From Halisarca cf. caerulea (Eukaryota > Porifera > Demospongiae > Chondrillida > Halisarcidae): DNA of 64,000 bases. The number at the start of each line of letters is the position of its first letter. The first letter of the stretch is position 1. Shown here piece by piece: positions 1-21,100 of the stretch. Under the pieces are notes generated by a model. It was given only the letters and a program-made list of their open reading frames with translations. It had not been told where the DNA came from and searched no databases. A program made the translations under genes and the position numbers. Where the stretch lies: NCBI GenBank assembly GCA_963170055.1, contig CAUJGJ010000002.1:3020346-3084345 (forward strand). The letters run 5' to 3'.

Positions 1-263
1 AGAGCAGTACACATGCACAAATAGAGACTTACTCTAATAGTCATTTTATTGGCTACCCTATAGACCACTCTTGCCGTATACTCCATGATCCACTTCACTG
101 CCAAGTGAATGATCTGAAAAGTACTAGATCCTGTATAGAACAGAAAATGGAAAATCGTTGTTACTAACCCACTGGACACACACACAGACACACACAGACA
201 CACACAGACACACACAGACACACACAGACACACACAGACACAGACACACAGACACACACACAG

Positions 264-295
<32 letters not shown>

Positions 296-690
296 AGAGG
301 AATATCAACTTGTCAAGTATGCCATATAACTGACATTTTACCCTCATGCACATACCCACAGCTTCACATACACAAGTATTTGCACTCGCTGTGCATGTTC
401 TTATATTCTACTACTTGGCTTGTGTGCAGTCTCAACATTACAAGGAATTAATGAACATAGTTCATGAGCCAAATAATATTACTGTACTTTCCTGACATTT
501 CAATGACTTGAAGGTGGAATTCCACTGACTAAGACCACAGCAAGCTCACAAAATGCCGGAAAAATAATATCTTGGGCTATTGAACTATATCAATTACCCA
601 GTACAATGTCACCTAGCCAAACAACCATTCTTACAGTCTCAGAATAATAATAGACAGAGTGGAAGATTGTAAAATTTACACATTTCAAGT
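1..690. other. Left edge, no exon seen
   Basis: This stretch holds a (CA)n/GACA microsatellite and AT-rich unique sequence. Around 511-540 there is a degraded copy of the motif seen at 10881-10924. It should be intron or downstream sequence of MED16. I found no exon with convincing splice borders. Confidence 0.4.
181..291. repeat. (CA)n with GACA variants
   Basis: A run of cacacagaca units about 110 bp long gives spurious open frames on both strands. Confidence 0.9.
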
Positions 691-762
691 GACCCCAGTG
701 AACACTCAACGTGTGCCCCAGTGAACACTCAACACGTGCCCCAGTGAACACTCAATGTGTGG
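690..762. repeat. Short tandem repeat beside a MED16 exon
   Basis: Three copies of a 24-25-bp unit around ccccagtgaacactcaa begin next to the splice donor after the exon ending at 771. Confidence 0.8.
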
Positions 763-770
763 AGGCATAC

Positions 771-10176
<9,406 letters not shown>

Positions 10177-10880
10177 GCCAGTTAGGGTCTGCAACAACAG
10201 TATACACATGCCAGTTAGTGTACTTGTATTGGTGAAATCTTGCATATCCCAGACAATGAAGTGCTATACTGTACTGGCTGCCTGCACCAGAACATGCATT
10301 ATGTGAGCACAGATACTCTATACTATGTAGAGTGTCTAAGATATGACCCTAGACACTCTATGCTAGGTAACTGTACGTAGTATTATAGTGTCTAAGATAT
10401 GACCTAATCCAGAATGATTTCAGTCTAGTAAGTTTTGAGGGTGTACAGCGCCAATGAAAGGTGGGTCAAAGGCTCAGCATTGTTAATACTACAGAGTACT
10501 GTATGTACATACATACATAGGGGAAAATGTCATTAAAATTGATGACATGCAAGTACACTCGGACACAGGCGTAAAAACATGCATGAGGGGCATGAAAGTA
10601 TCTGGCAAGTGAGAGCATGAGACATGTGTGAGGTTATATGTAAATATAACTGAGTATAAGTGAAGGTGATTATATAGTCTAAGAGTTTAAGATTAGAGGC
10701 TACTTATGTACTAGTGATAAATTTATGGTGTTTGAGTTCCCAAATCACTCAAAAAGCTTCCAAAGTACTACAATATTATAAGGGCTTACAGACAAAACAC
10801 AACAGCATATTCACAAACTTTCTATCTGGAGGTACAACAGTGATCTCAGTATGTATAAAAATTATTCATATAAACATTCT

Positions 10881-10930
10881 GGTGGAATTTGCCACTGACG
10901 AAGACAGCAGGCAGCTGTCGAAACGTTTGT
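10881..10930 (+). other. CTGACGA-hairpin-GAAAC motif
   Basis: ctgacga at 10895-10901, then a perfect 6-bp stem gacagc/gctgtc (10903-10908 with 10914-10919), then gaaac. This is close to a hammerhead ribozyme core, but there is one extra A (10902) before the stem and no convincing third stem. A degraded relative is at 511-540. It is probably the end of an old retroelement. Confidence 0.35.
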
Positions 10931-11123
10931 TTATCTAGTCCATCTAAGTCCCACCATAATGAGACCAAGTTGTTCAACCATTTTCACAAATGAACATTCT
11001 ATTTCTAGCAGTACAATTGGCCGATCATTGCATCTCGAAGGAACAAGTGCACTATAAGGCATGGTTGTGTAGATCGGAGATGACAAGAACACTATTACAT
11101 AAATGTATCATACTATGTAGTTA

Positions 11124-11277
11124 CAGTGAAACTTGGATATAAAGACCATCCAAGGTACTGAGTAATTGTGGCCCTTTGTAGACAGGTGGTTCTTATGTGG
11201 AGGTGCAATAATATTATAGTTTTAGTGGCTCTGGGACCAGTTCATAGTGGTCACTATAGACAGGTGGCCCTTCACTG
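11124..11277. mobile_element. Pogo/Tigger-like MITE containing tagacaggtgg units
   Basis: Begins cagtgaaacttggatataaa and ends cccttcactg, with TA on each side. Inside are gtagacaggtgg and ctatagacaggtgg, the same words that form the large arrays at 42413 and 49528. Confidence 0.6.
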
Positions 11278-11461
11278 TAGCTTTGTGAAACATACAATTT
11301 AACTATGTACGTAGTTTATGTAAAACTTACAGGTGGATGCAAAGGGTTTGGCTGATAAAGTAGCAACAAATGAACAAAATTCAGTGTGCAGCAAACGACA
11401 CGGTACATACATACGTAAGTACAGCTTCATGTTCAACAATAGACTATCTGAATTAAAAGTC

Positions 11462-12655
11462 TTAGCCAACAAGCTTGGTCAAGATGACAAACGTGTTCCA
11501 TGGGCCGCACTGAACTATCCTGGGCATAAAATTGAGTGATGTGAATACGTCGAGCGGGATGAGCTTGGGACGACGTATGGATGGGGAGTCTGTACCAAGC
11601 TGTCCATATGCAGACCAACCCCAGCCCCACACTCCACCATCACTGGACACAGCAACAGAGTGTCTACTACCCGCAGCAATGCTGACAAAGTTAAGGTCGA
11701 GAACCCCCTGATCATCCAGCAGTGAGGGGAGGGCCAGAACTTCAGGTGTAGCACTTCTGCCATTTTTAGGATCATCAGTAGTGCTGCAACCCTCCCCGAG
11801 ACCCAGCTGACCACTGTTGTTCCAACCCCATGTGTAAACATCCCCACACGAAGACAAAGCCATTGAGTGCCACCCCCCTGCCTGGACACTGGCTATGGGT
11901 ACTCCAGCCAAAGCCTCCAAGAGGCGTGGGTTCTTACACGTTTCGAGAACACCATGGCCTAACTGTCCCCTGCTACCAATTCCAGCACTGTAAACACTAC
12001 CACTTGATCCTAAGAAGAGGCTGTGGCTGTGACCACAGGACACATGGACAATACTCTCATTCACGAGTGGAAAGGCAATTGAACTTCTACAAACAGTTCC
12101 ATCTTCATCTACCCGAACAAGATCAACACTGTTCGCTTCATCTCTTTCTCTGATAACGTACACGTTCTCCTCAGACTCGCAATCAGCAGAAGCTACGCGG
12201 TCAAGTAGGGGTTTCCCCGGATGTTGGCCATCGCACAGTCCAAGAGAACCGTTGTGAAGAATGAAACTCTGCGACTTTTTGTGGGACGACAACTGCAAAC
12301 GCTTCACCTCCTTACAAGTTTCGGGCGCCTCTACAGTTGATGTTATCCATTGGTAAGGGACATTAGAAGAGAGGATGGTACTGCTACCAGAAGACAGGTC
12401 TCTTATACTAATGATGGTGCCATCCCAGCTAGACGACACAGTTACAGCCTCAGATAAGGATCGTTCATTCAAGTCTGCACTGAGCTCAATCAAAGATAGA
12501 GGATCCTTTACATGATAGTTGTGTCGGACAGCGCTATTATCGCGAACAGTAAATTTAGAAGGATTAACCGCGGCATTGCAACTGTTTTTAATATCGGTGA
12601 CATTCCCAAAGGCATTAAAACCGAGTCCTACAACAAGAACAGAAGAAAACTGCAT
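11462..12655 (-). CDS. RCCD1: RCC1 domain-containing protein 1 (RCCD1)
   Basis: Single-exon gene, 397 aa (human 376 aa). RCCD1 is an RCC1-repeat protein that partners the histone H3K36 demethylase KDM8 in chromatin and spindle function. Repeats typical of the family are visible in the C-terminal half: GSRGQLGHG, AGGWHSMALSSCGDVYTWGW, NNSGQLGLG, AAGSRHSVAVSSDGGVWGWG, SAYGQLGTD. The end CGPWNTFVILTK is the characteristic RCCD1 terminus. The start MQFSSVLVVGLGFNAFG is preferred over an upstream ATG at 12709, because the family begins with this FGFG-like strand. The N-terminal half is divergent, as in other species. It is head to head with the SIVA gene. Confidence 0.92.
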   Translation of the reverse strand: MQFSSVLVVGLGFNAFGNVTDIKNSCNAAVNPSKFTVRDNSAVRHNYHVKDPLSLIELSADLNERSLSEAVTVSSSWDGTIISIRDLSSGSSTILSSNVPYQWITSTVEAPETCKEVKRLQLSSHKKSQSFILHNGSLGLCDGQHPGKPLLDRVASADCESEENVYVIRERDEANSVDLVRVDEDGTVCRSSIAFPLVNESIVHVSCGHSHSLFLGSSGSVYSAGIGSRGQLGHGVLETCKNPRLLEALAGVPIASVQAGGWHSMALSSCGDVYTWGWNNSGQLGLGEGCSTTDDPKNGRSATPEVLALPSLLDDQGVLDLNFVSIAAGSRHSVAVSSDGGVWGWGWSAYGQLGTDSPSIRRPKLIPLDVFTSLNFMPRIVQCGPWNTFVILTKLVG

Positions 12656-12741
12656 TGTATTTACCAACTCACCGCGATCTTTAATCAAACCAGTGGGCGG
12701 AGTCCACAAAAATCCTCCCGCGAAGTACGCGCACTTTTGCC
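12656..12741. promoter_or_regulatory. Bidirectional promoter between RCCD1 and SIVA1
   Basis: Only 86 bp separate the two divergent start codons. The interval is GC-richer than its surroundings and contains ggtgagtt at 12670 (minus strand), a possible unused splice donor. Shared promoter function is inferred from the spacing. Confidence 0.6.
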
Positions 12742-14691
12742 ATGACCAAGAGGCAGAATCCCTTCTCGAATAATACGCCTCAGCAATGGAAAACTTTTGT
12801 GACTCCTGTGCATATTGCTACAGAAGACGACAAGAAGGCTGTCTACGGTACTTTATCTTACTAGATTTTAATAGAAAGAAAAATAAAACGATTTTGGTTT
12901 ATCGACATGCATGACTGCTAGCAGAAGCGAGACATACACGAATAAAACGTTAATGTGATTCCCAATTTTACTGGTATTAATACTGTGCCTTTGGGCGACT
13001 TAGGTAAATTGTGCAAAACTCTTGTAGAACAGCAATATTAATATATGCCTCCAGTGAATAGTTTGGATCAAGAGCATCTGCGATATTGTTTGTACTGTTA
13101 TATAGTACAGTAAAATCTCGTTAATTAGAACCATGATAATTAGAATATCTGCCTTAATTTACACATTGATGAATGTACCGTTCCTAATGTATGGAGTACA
13201 TATGTGGTTGGTTAATTAGAACATACGGATAATTAGAACTTATTTACCGGAAAATTAACATTCTAATTAAAGAGATTTTACTGTAATATGATATGATGAT
13301 AATAGTATTATCGGTGATGTGTAAATAGAAATTTGACTTTTAATCGCTGTAGAGAGAACTCTTCAAATCATGAGGGAAGGCTCAATTAATTTGGAGTCAA
13401 AGAGCAATCATACTATGGTTAACGGCAAGGGATCTGTGACTGATGTCCAATCTGTCTCTGATATGAAAGGCAAGGCTAAGGCTAAGCAAAAAGTGACCAC
13501 TAGCTGCACATGCTGTGGAAATCCGAATCCTGGTTCTGTGACGAAGTGTAAACACTGTGACAATGCTGCCTGTCCCAAGTGCATCAGGCAGTGTCATACT
13601 TGTGAACTCATGTTTTGCTCCTTATGTTCTATCGTCAAGTAAGTGCAGGATTCACTACACTTTGTATGTCGCATGTATTCTGGTACTCTGTCTACTATTA
13701 TATACCCTGTGGTTGTGTAGTCTGGCCAACCTTGGAGACCAACCATACAGGTTGACCTGGTATTTGCAGTGACTTACTGCTAGCTATGGTACTAGTACTT
13801 CTCAATGTTTGAACTCTGTAGTGCTACCTCCAGGGGCAGATCCAGGGGGCTAGGGTTGCCAAGTACCGGTTAGTTAGCAGGTCTAAGATATAATATATAC
13901 AAGCTATAATACCCCCCCCCCCCCCGAACCAACCTCTGTTGGTGTGTCTTCTTTCATGCAGTGGGCAGTTGGTGCAGTTTCATGTTTATCCTACATGTGG
14001 AACTGATTCTGTAACCCAGTGTAGCCTCTCTCTCATTTTTTTTCCCACTGCACATAAGTATTATTATTGCAGCAAAGCCAAATAAAAACTACATGTGAGG
14101 TCTTAGGTAATCCAAACCCTGCTAAAAGTGTTGTACAAAAACACATAAACAATTCACGGCCTGGTCTAAGTAAAGAAAAATAAACATGCTAGATATCATA
14201 AGTCATGCACATTGTACTGTAACAATCAAAGGGTAAATATACTGTCAATTCTCAAGCCAGTTACGCTTACACCAGATGATGTGAGAGTGGTGTAGGACAG
14301 TCTTGACCACCTACATTTCCAGGCTTCTGCACTCTTTCAATGGTGGCATGTTGATGGCCTTGTACAGTGCTTGGAAGCTCTTTAGGTTTAAGAAACCTCG
14401 AGAGCCCACCTCAATGGTGATAAGTTTAGCAGTGCCCTTGGTGGAGCACTCGGCAAGCAGTTCCTCATATTCGTTCCTCTTCCTCCTTACTGTTCTTATC
14501 AAGTACAACAATTGTGTGTAGCTGGGTTCTAATATACGTATGTGCTGTTGATATTCACAAAAGTTTGTACAAAATTAATACAAATCTTAGGGATTGAGTC
14601 TTTACTTTCTTTATTTATAGTGGATTCATTTCTCTTTCTGTTTAGCTATGACGAAGCTGAGGTACGAATGTTTTGTTTTGGGTGCTTGTAG
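12742..14691 (+). CDS. SIVA1: SIVA-like apoptosis regulatory protein
   Basis: Three exons, 12742-12847, about 13353-13638 and 14646-14691, giving 145 aa (human SIVA1 is 175 aa). SIVA binds the TNF-receptor family member CD27 and other partners, and promotes apoptosis. The N-terminus MTKRQNPF and the stretch AVYERTLQIM follow the family pattern (M-x-K-R-x-x-P-F; V-[FY]-E-[KR]-T). The C-terminus is a cysteine-rich zinc-binding module: CTCCGNPNPGSVTKCKHCDN, then CPKCIRQCHTCELMFCSLC, ending MFCFGCL in exon 3. Phases 1 and 2 agree at both introns. The middle, lysine/serine-rich part is poorly conserved. A 1-kb intron separates exons 2 and 3 and contains poly-C at 13910. Confidence 0.88.
13108..13283. 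mobile_element. Pogo/Tigger-like MITE (176 bp) in SIVA1 intron 1
   Basis: Inverted ends cagtaaaatctcgttaatta and cagtaaaatctctttaatta (read inward), about 24 bp, with TA duplications. Almost entirely AT-rich inside. Confidence 0.8.
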
Positions 14692-15177
14692 TTCAACTGC
14701 TACCTAGTGCTGATTTGACCCAAGCTGTACATGTATGTACATTAATTTTACTGATTTTTAAAAATTTCACTTAATTCGCAAATGACATACGTGTATTTTC
14801 TTATTGATCGCTGTATACATTTGGTCTGCTGCAAGTCTCATGTATATGTGATTGTACCAGTATGGGCACATATTGGCCCAGTGTAAAGTTGCATGCACGT
14901 GCAACTATATATTATGTGATATATGTTTGTTTCTATTAAAATTTATTCCAATGTCAAGTGGTGATTGTGTGATACGCATGAGTGAAAGTACAGGAACATT
15001 AAAAAAGTAATGCTGTCATAAATACAACTACAACAAAATGAGATTGAATGGTGAAGAATAGGTGCGGATGTTCTTATAAACTTTCAAATTAAACAAGGGA
15101 AAGAACTGCTCCTGTATATACGTATATACGAATAATATAGTCTATGAATACACGTGGACACAGACATGCAAAGATGA

Positions 15178-18100
15178 TTATTTCTTTCCTAGTCGATGAA
15201 GACACACATCACAGCTCCAAGAACCTGAAAGGTATGTAATTAAAGTAACACAAGGCATAAATTGAAAGTCTTGCAGTGTGCATGTCATATAAACTAGTGT
15301 AAACAATCTAGTCTTACATGGCCAGACAACTCTTATGCATCATTTTTAGGACACTATGGTGACCTGTGACATCATAGTCACTAAATATAGGTGGCAAAAC
15401 GGTATGGGCTGTGCAGACTGCATAGTTAGGGACACAGTACTGGTGAACAATAGAGGTCACTGGCAGTACACATCCCAATGTTAATGATGAACATTGGAAT
15501 ATTACTTCCTCAAATGCTATTGCAAAACAGTGAAGACCAGGTCTGAGACAGGTTTACATTTGTGCACAAACCTTCAGGAGGCTCTTTGATTGGAGGTGTC
15601 ACGCAAAACATGTGATATCCTCTGTCACAATCATCGCAGAAAAGTATTTGCTCCTGCATACAACATTATACTCAGTCAGAAGAGTACAGATAGCATAAAT
15701 TGATGTGCGGAAATGTACACACAGATAGCTATATGTAACAACGCACGTAACAATATACACAGAAACACTTGGATGGACGAATGAATGCAAACACAGACAC
15801 ACACACACACACAAACGCGCACACACACACACACACACACCACTTTGACCAACCTCTTGATCAGATTTGTTACATATGGCACAGGATTTGCACTCAATGC
15901 ACTCCCATTGATACGTCATAATGATCGCTGCTAAGGCAGGAGTGAACTTCAAGCATGAAGGATGGGCTGCAAGAGAAATGCAGGAATAACAAAGGCTTAC
16001 AAAAAGCACCAAAGACTTCCCATGTATAGACAGAGCTTACCACATCTGCCACATTTAGAACATGCTACCATTTTTTCAGACTTTCCTGTCATCTTATTTG
16101 AATTCTCATCTCCTAGACAAAAGTCACAAAACCGTACAGCCTTTTTGTTTCTGGTTCTCTTCTGCAAGATAACATCTTCATTTGAAACAGACGACGAGTT
16201 ACTACTTCTTCTTCTTGCTTTTGAAGGTTTGTCTTCGGATCGTGGTGACGTAATGGAGTCACTTGCATTAGTGCTATTGGTGGAGGGAGGCTGAGGGGTG
16301 CTGGTCGTGGGAGGTGTACTGGTGTTTCCAGATGGAGCACGTGGTGTACTAACTGGAGGTGGTCGAGCGACAGTCACATTGTTAGAGCTGCTAGTGGTGC
16401 TATTGTTGGCACTGTGATACTTGGTGATGTGAGCTTTAAGAGCTGGTGGGGTTCTGTACCGCCTAGAACACTCTGCAGGAAGGACAGAATAAACCGGTAA
16501 CATACATACGTATGTACATGCACAGCAGCCTAATATATAGTCTCAGGTGACAATGGCGGCAGACTGATACACATTACTGCATCCCCTTCCCAATCAGGAA
16601 CATGTCCACTCAGGCTATGATGTCCTCAACTGCTCTTCCACGGACATAAATGACATAATGAGCTACAAAAATTTGTGTCCACACAGTGAGTGGACATGAA
16701 CAACAGTTCACTCTGTTGCTACTCCACACAGTGAGTGGACATGAACAACAGTTCACTCTGTTGCTACTCCACACAGTGAGTGGACATGAACAGCAGTTCA
16801 CTCTGTTGCTGCTTCACACAGTGAGTGGACATGAACAGCAGTTCACTCTGTTGCTACTCCACACAGTGAGTGGACATGTGCAGCAGTTCACTCTGTTGCT
16901 GCTTCACACAGTGAGTGGACATGAACAGCAGTTCACTCTGTTGCTACTCCACACAGTGAGTGGACATGTGCAGTAGTTCACTCTGTTGCTGCTTCACACA
17001 GTGAGTGGACATGAACAGCAGTTCACTCTGTTGCTACTCCACACAGTGAGTGGACATGAACAGCAGTTAACTCTGTTACTGCTCCACACAGTGAGTGGAC
17101 ATGTGCAGCAGTTCACTATGTTGCTGCTCCACACAGTGAGTGGACATGAACAGCAGTTCACTCTGTTACTGCTCCACACACACAGTGTAGTACATGCAAA
17201 CATCAAGGACTGTAGAGCTTCTAAACACAGTAATAAACGGATTGAGTAGGATTTGTCCATATTTGCCTAAAGTTGACTGAAAGTACAGTCTTGAATTTAT
17301 CACACACATGTGTGCATCAAGTCGGCCATAAACTGAGAATGTCATACAACATAAACAAACAGGAACTACACACCTGAATCACACGTAAAAGTCCAATACA
17401 TACAGGCAAAACAGTATGTTTGGTTAGGTATGTCCATATGTACATTGTATCACAATATGAGTTCAAAATAATGACAAAACTACTACAGACTGTGCAATGA
17501 CTACAAATAATGTATGTTTGTATCCTAGTGTGGGGTGAATGAGTGGATCAAAGGAAAAAGTGTGCTGACATTTGTGATGTAGCACAGGTCACTGATATAC
17601 ACACACTTCCTAATTGATGTCAATTGATGTCAATTGATAGGGTAAGTGGCTAAAACTGATCAACTCTAGATGAGACTGTACACACCAACAGTAAACAGTG
17701 AATGGTTGCCAGGATACAAATTAGTTATATCATGTCCAGGTGTGCTACAGCAGAAAATACAGTGCTGCAGCACATTTGGACATGATATAACTAATGTATG
17801 TACATATACAAATGCGTATGTACCTTTGCATTTATAGGGAGCCTCGGCACTGTCAGTCAACGTCTGCTCTCTTCTTGGCCTTGGAGGTGCTGTCACAGCT
17901 GCTGTTCGTGTCTACAGATGACAATGCACACAAATCACAAAGAAAACCCATACTGGCAGTACATGTGAAAATTCACCAAAACGTACTACATATCAGCAGT
18001 ATAATATACTGTACATACACAATATATACTCATTAACAGACGCTTACACACAACATGGTAGATGTAGGCAGCGATCAAAACAATACTTCAACATGAAGTG

Positions 18101-21100
18101 CTGTGCTGACTTCAGTGTACACAGGTCACACCCAAGTACGTACAAATTGGACCTTAAATTTCTTAGCGGTAATGACAAGGTCTAACATTGGCATGTCTCT
18201 ATACTCTTTATTCTAGCATGTGCATGAATCTCCATTTTTTTCTACTCAGAATGATTGCCTAACAAATTTTCTGTTTTATATTACATTAGTGAACCGGACT
18301 GAATGATAGCATGTGGCATACATGTGTAACATGGCTAGAACTGTTGTGTGTCTATGTGATTAACTATTAACATTAGCCTGTAATTGTTAGAAGTAGATTG
18401 TTACGTGGTATGTGTTGTGTTCTAATAACCACGTGAGTGAGAACAAAGAGTTTTTGTCTAGTGTCTTAGAGTCTGAGTAGAGTAAATGGTGTCTAGCAGA
18501 GTTCAGTAATTCTTACAGAGTTTAATGATTTTTGACTTCGTTTCATTTGTCGTTTGGTTCACCTTCGCCGACTACGTTACATTTGGAGGTCCCACCGAGA
18601 CCTGATCACCATGGATGACCAGGAGCAACTTTGTTTATCGTTTAACTCGAGAAGGGTCACACGTACCCACGCTAGAGCCCTCGCCAAGGAACTGGGCTTA
18701 CCCACGACTGCATCACGAGAAGACACGATTCAGATGATCTCGGGAAAGCTGCAAGGTGAATCATACGGGAAGCAACCCAGCAACGTACAAATCGTTATTG
18801 TTGGCGACAAGGTCCAACTCATGGATAACGACGGTATTTTTCTGGAAGCGACTTTAGAAGAGGAGGACGCCGAGGACGACCTTCCTGCAGGATCAGAAGC
18901 CGCCTCACTCCACGAATCGCAGCAAACAACCGACGCGGAAGTTATCGAACGCTTAAAGAGGGACAAGGAGGCCCTCGAGCTAGAGGTCCAGCGGCAGAAG
19001 GACCGCATCAAAGAACTTTGGCTGAAGAATTGCAAGCTTCTGGGTGAAATCGAAAAGAGAGATGACACCATAATCGACCTAGAAGGAAAACTTCGCCTAC
19101 GTGAACGATCTCAGCAATCGCCACCACCTCCTTCCTCGAGCAGCGGCAGCAGTGTTAGCGAATCGGGTAACATGCACAGCGAGAGTCCCAACAGTGTCCC
19201 AGTTGGACCCAGAAGAGGACGTGCACCACCCGTGGATCCATTTTCGGGAGACAAAGAAGACCTCACATTTGAGGATTGGTTACCAACACTGGAGAGAGCA
19301 GCGCAGTGGTATGGGTGGACGCGTCCCGAGACCCTACTGCAGCTTGTGGGGTACCTGCGAGGCAGAGCATGGCAGGAGTGGAATCTTCTGTCAGAGCAAG
19401 AAAAGAATGACTACGAAAAGGTAGTAGGTGCACTTTTGTCACGATTGGATCCAGGAAATCGTACCCTTGCTGCCCAGGAATTCCGTCATCTTCACCAGAA
19501 AGGGGACGAAACTGTGTCAGATTTTATGAGGCGATTGGAAAAGACTTTTCATATTGCCTATGGCAAGGATCCCATGACAGCGGACACCTGACAACTTCTC
19601 CTGTATGGTCAGCTCAGAGAAGGACTACAGGAGGACCTTATCAAAAACCCAGCAGTTGCAGGAGCCAAAGACTATCTCCAGTTGTGTCTGGCGGCAAAGG
19701 GAGAGGAGAAGCACCAGGTAGAGCTTCAGCGAAGACAACAATACCGACAACCGGATCGCCAGACATCCCAATGACGGGATCAACCACCACCACAACAGCA
19801 TCCACCACGACCACGTGTCTCACAGTCCAACCCAACTGGAGGGTCAATGACAGGACAAACCGCATCCTCAAGGCCTTCGGGTCCCAACAGATGCTTCAAT
19901 TGTGGCAAACTTGGACATTTGGCCAAGGACTGTCGGAGTAAGGCTAACACGAGCAGACCCAGCTCAAATTTAAAGCCAAACCAGAGGACACGTCAGATCA
20001 TATCTGGAGCACAAACAGGACGGCAAAATTCATCAGCAACATTGGTCACAGAGGAGAACCCTATCAGTTACATGTACTCGGATTCCGATGACAGCACCAG
20101 TGGTGTTCGTCAGGTCACTGTTCCTGACAAGGGGAGTCAAGTGAAGTGTGCAAGAGTATCTGTCCAAGGGGTACCTGCCTACGGTATCATCGACAGTGGA
20201 GCAGATATCACCATCATCGGAGGCAGTTTGTTCAAGAGAGTGGCAGCAGTAGCAAAGCTTCGAAAAAAGCAGTTCCAGGAAGCTGACAAGACGCCTTACA
20301 ACTATGATGGGAAACCATTCCATCTACATGGTCGAGTATCATTGGACATAGCCTTCCAAGATAAGACTATCCGCACACCTGTCTACATCAAGATGGACGC
20401 CACGGATCAGTTGCTACTTTCAGAAGGAGTATGCCATCAACTTGGCCTCATTGAATATCACCCAGATGTTGAAGTTTGGAGGGGAGGACGGAAGAGACAG
20501 TTTCCGACAAGCAAACCAACGGACTCCAAAGTGCCCACGGTACGTGTTAAATTAATCAGCTCAGTGCGTCTCTTACCCCTACATGCAGCAGCAGTACGAG
20601 TGTCTACAGATGGAGTAGCTGACAAAGATCTTCTGGTGGAGATGGATTCAGGACCCACTCTCATCAGAATGGACAGCAATGGGGAAGGTAACTTAGTGTT
20701 GGTCAACCACACTTACCTCGCCCAACAAATTGATGCCGGTGTAGATTTAGGACCTGCAGTGGAGATTCACCAGTCAGAAGGAGTTTTGGATTTTCAAGCA
20801 GCCTTAACACATGTGAGGGGAGTCAGTGGTGATGAAGGACAACCACCAGACCTATTGAATGAAGCAACACGTAAGGACCAGCTCCAGAGCATAATGGACA
20901 AGGATCTAGGGCACCTTCCGGCAGCTGAAGCAGATGCCATTAGGACCTTGGTTCTGGACATGCATACAGCATTTGCCTTGAGTGAACGTGAACGAGGAGA
21001 GACCGACCTGACCCTACTCACCATTGAAACTGGAGATGCCTACCCCATCAAGCAGCCTGCAAGGAGGATTCCATTTGCTGTTAGAGAAGAGGTTAATCGC

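Noticed and set aside
16681..17250. Regular 45-bp direct repeats reminiscent of a CRISPR array
   Set aside because: No unique spacers; the units are contiguous and the host is eukaryotic. It is an intronic minisatellite.
19589..19591. TGA in gag as a selenocysteine codon
   Set aside because: No SECIS-like structure or family precedent; a nonsense change or readthrough stop is simpler.
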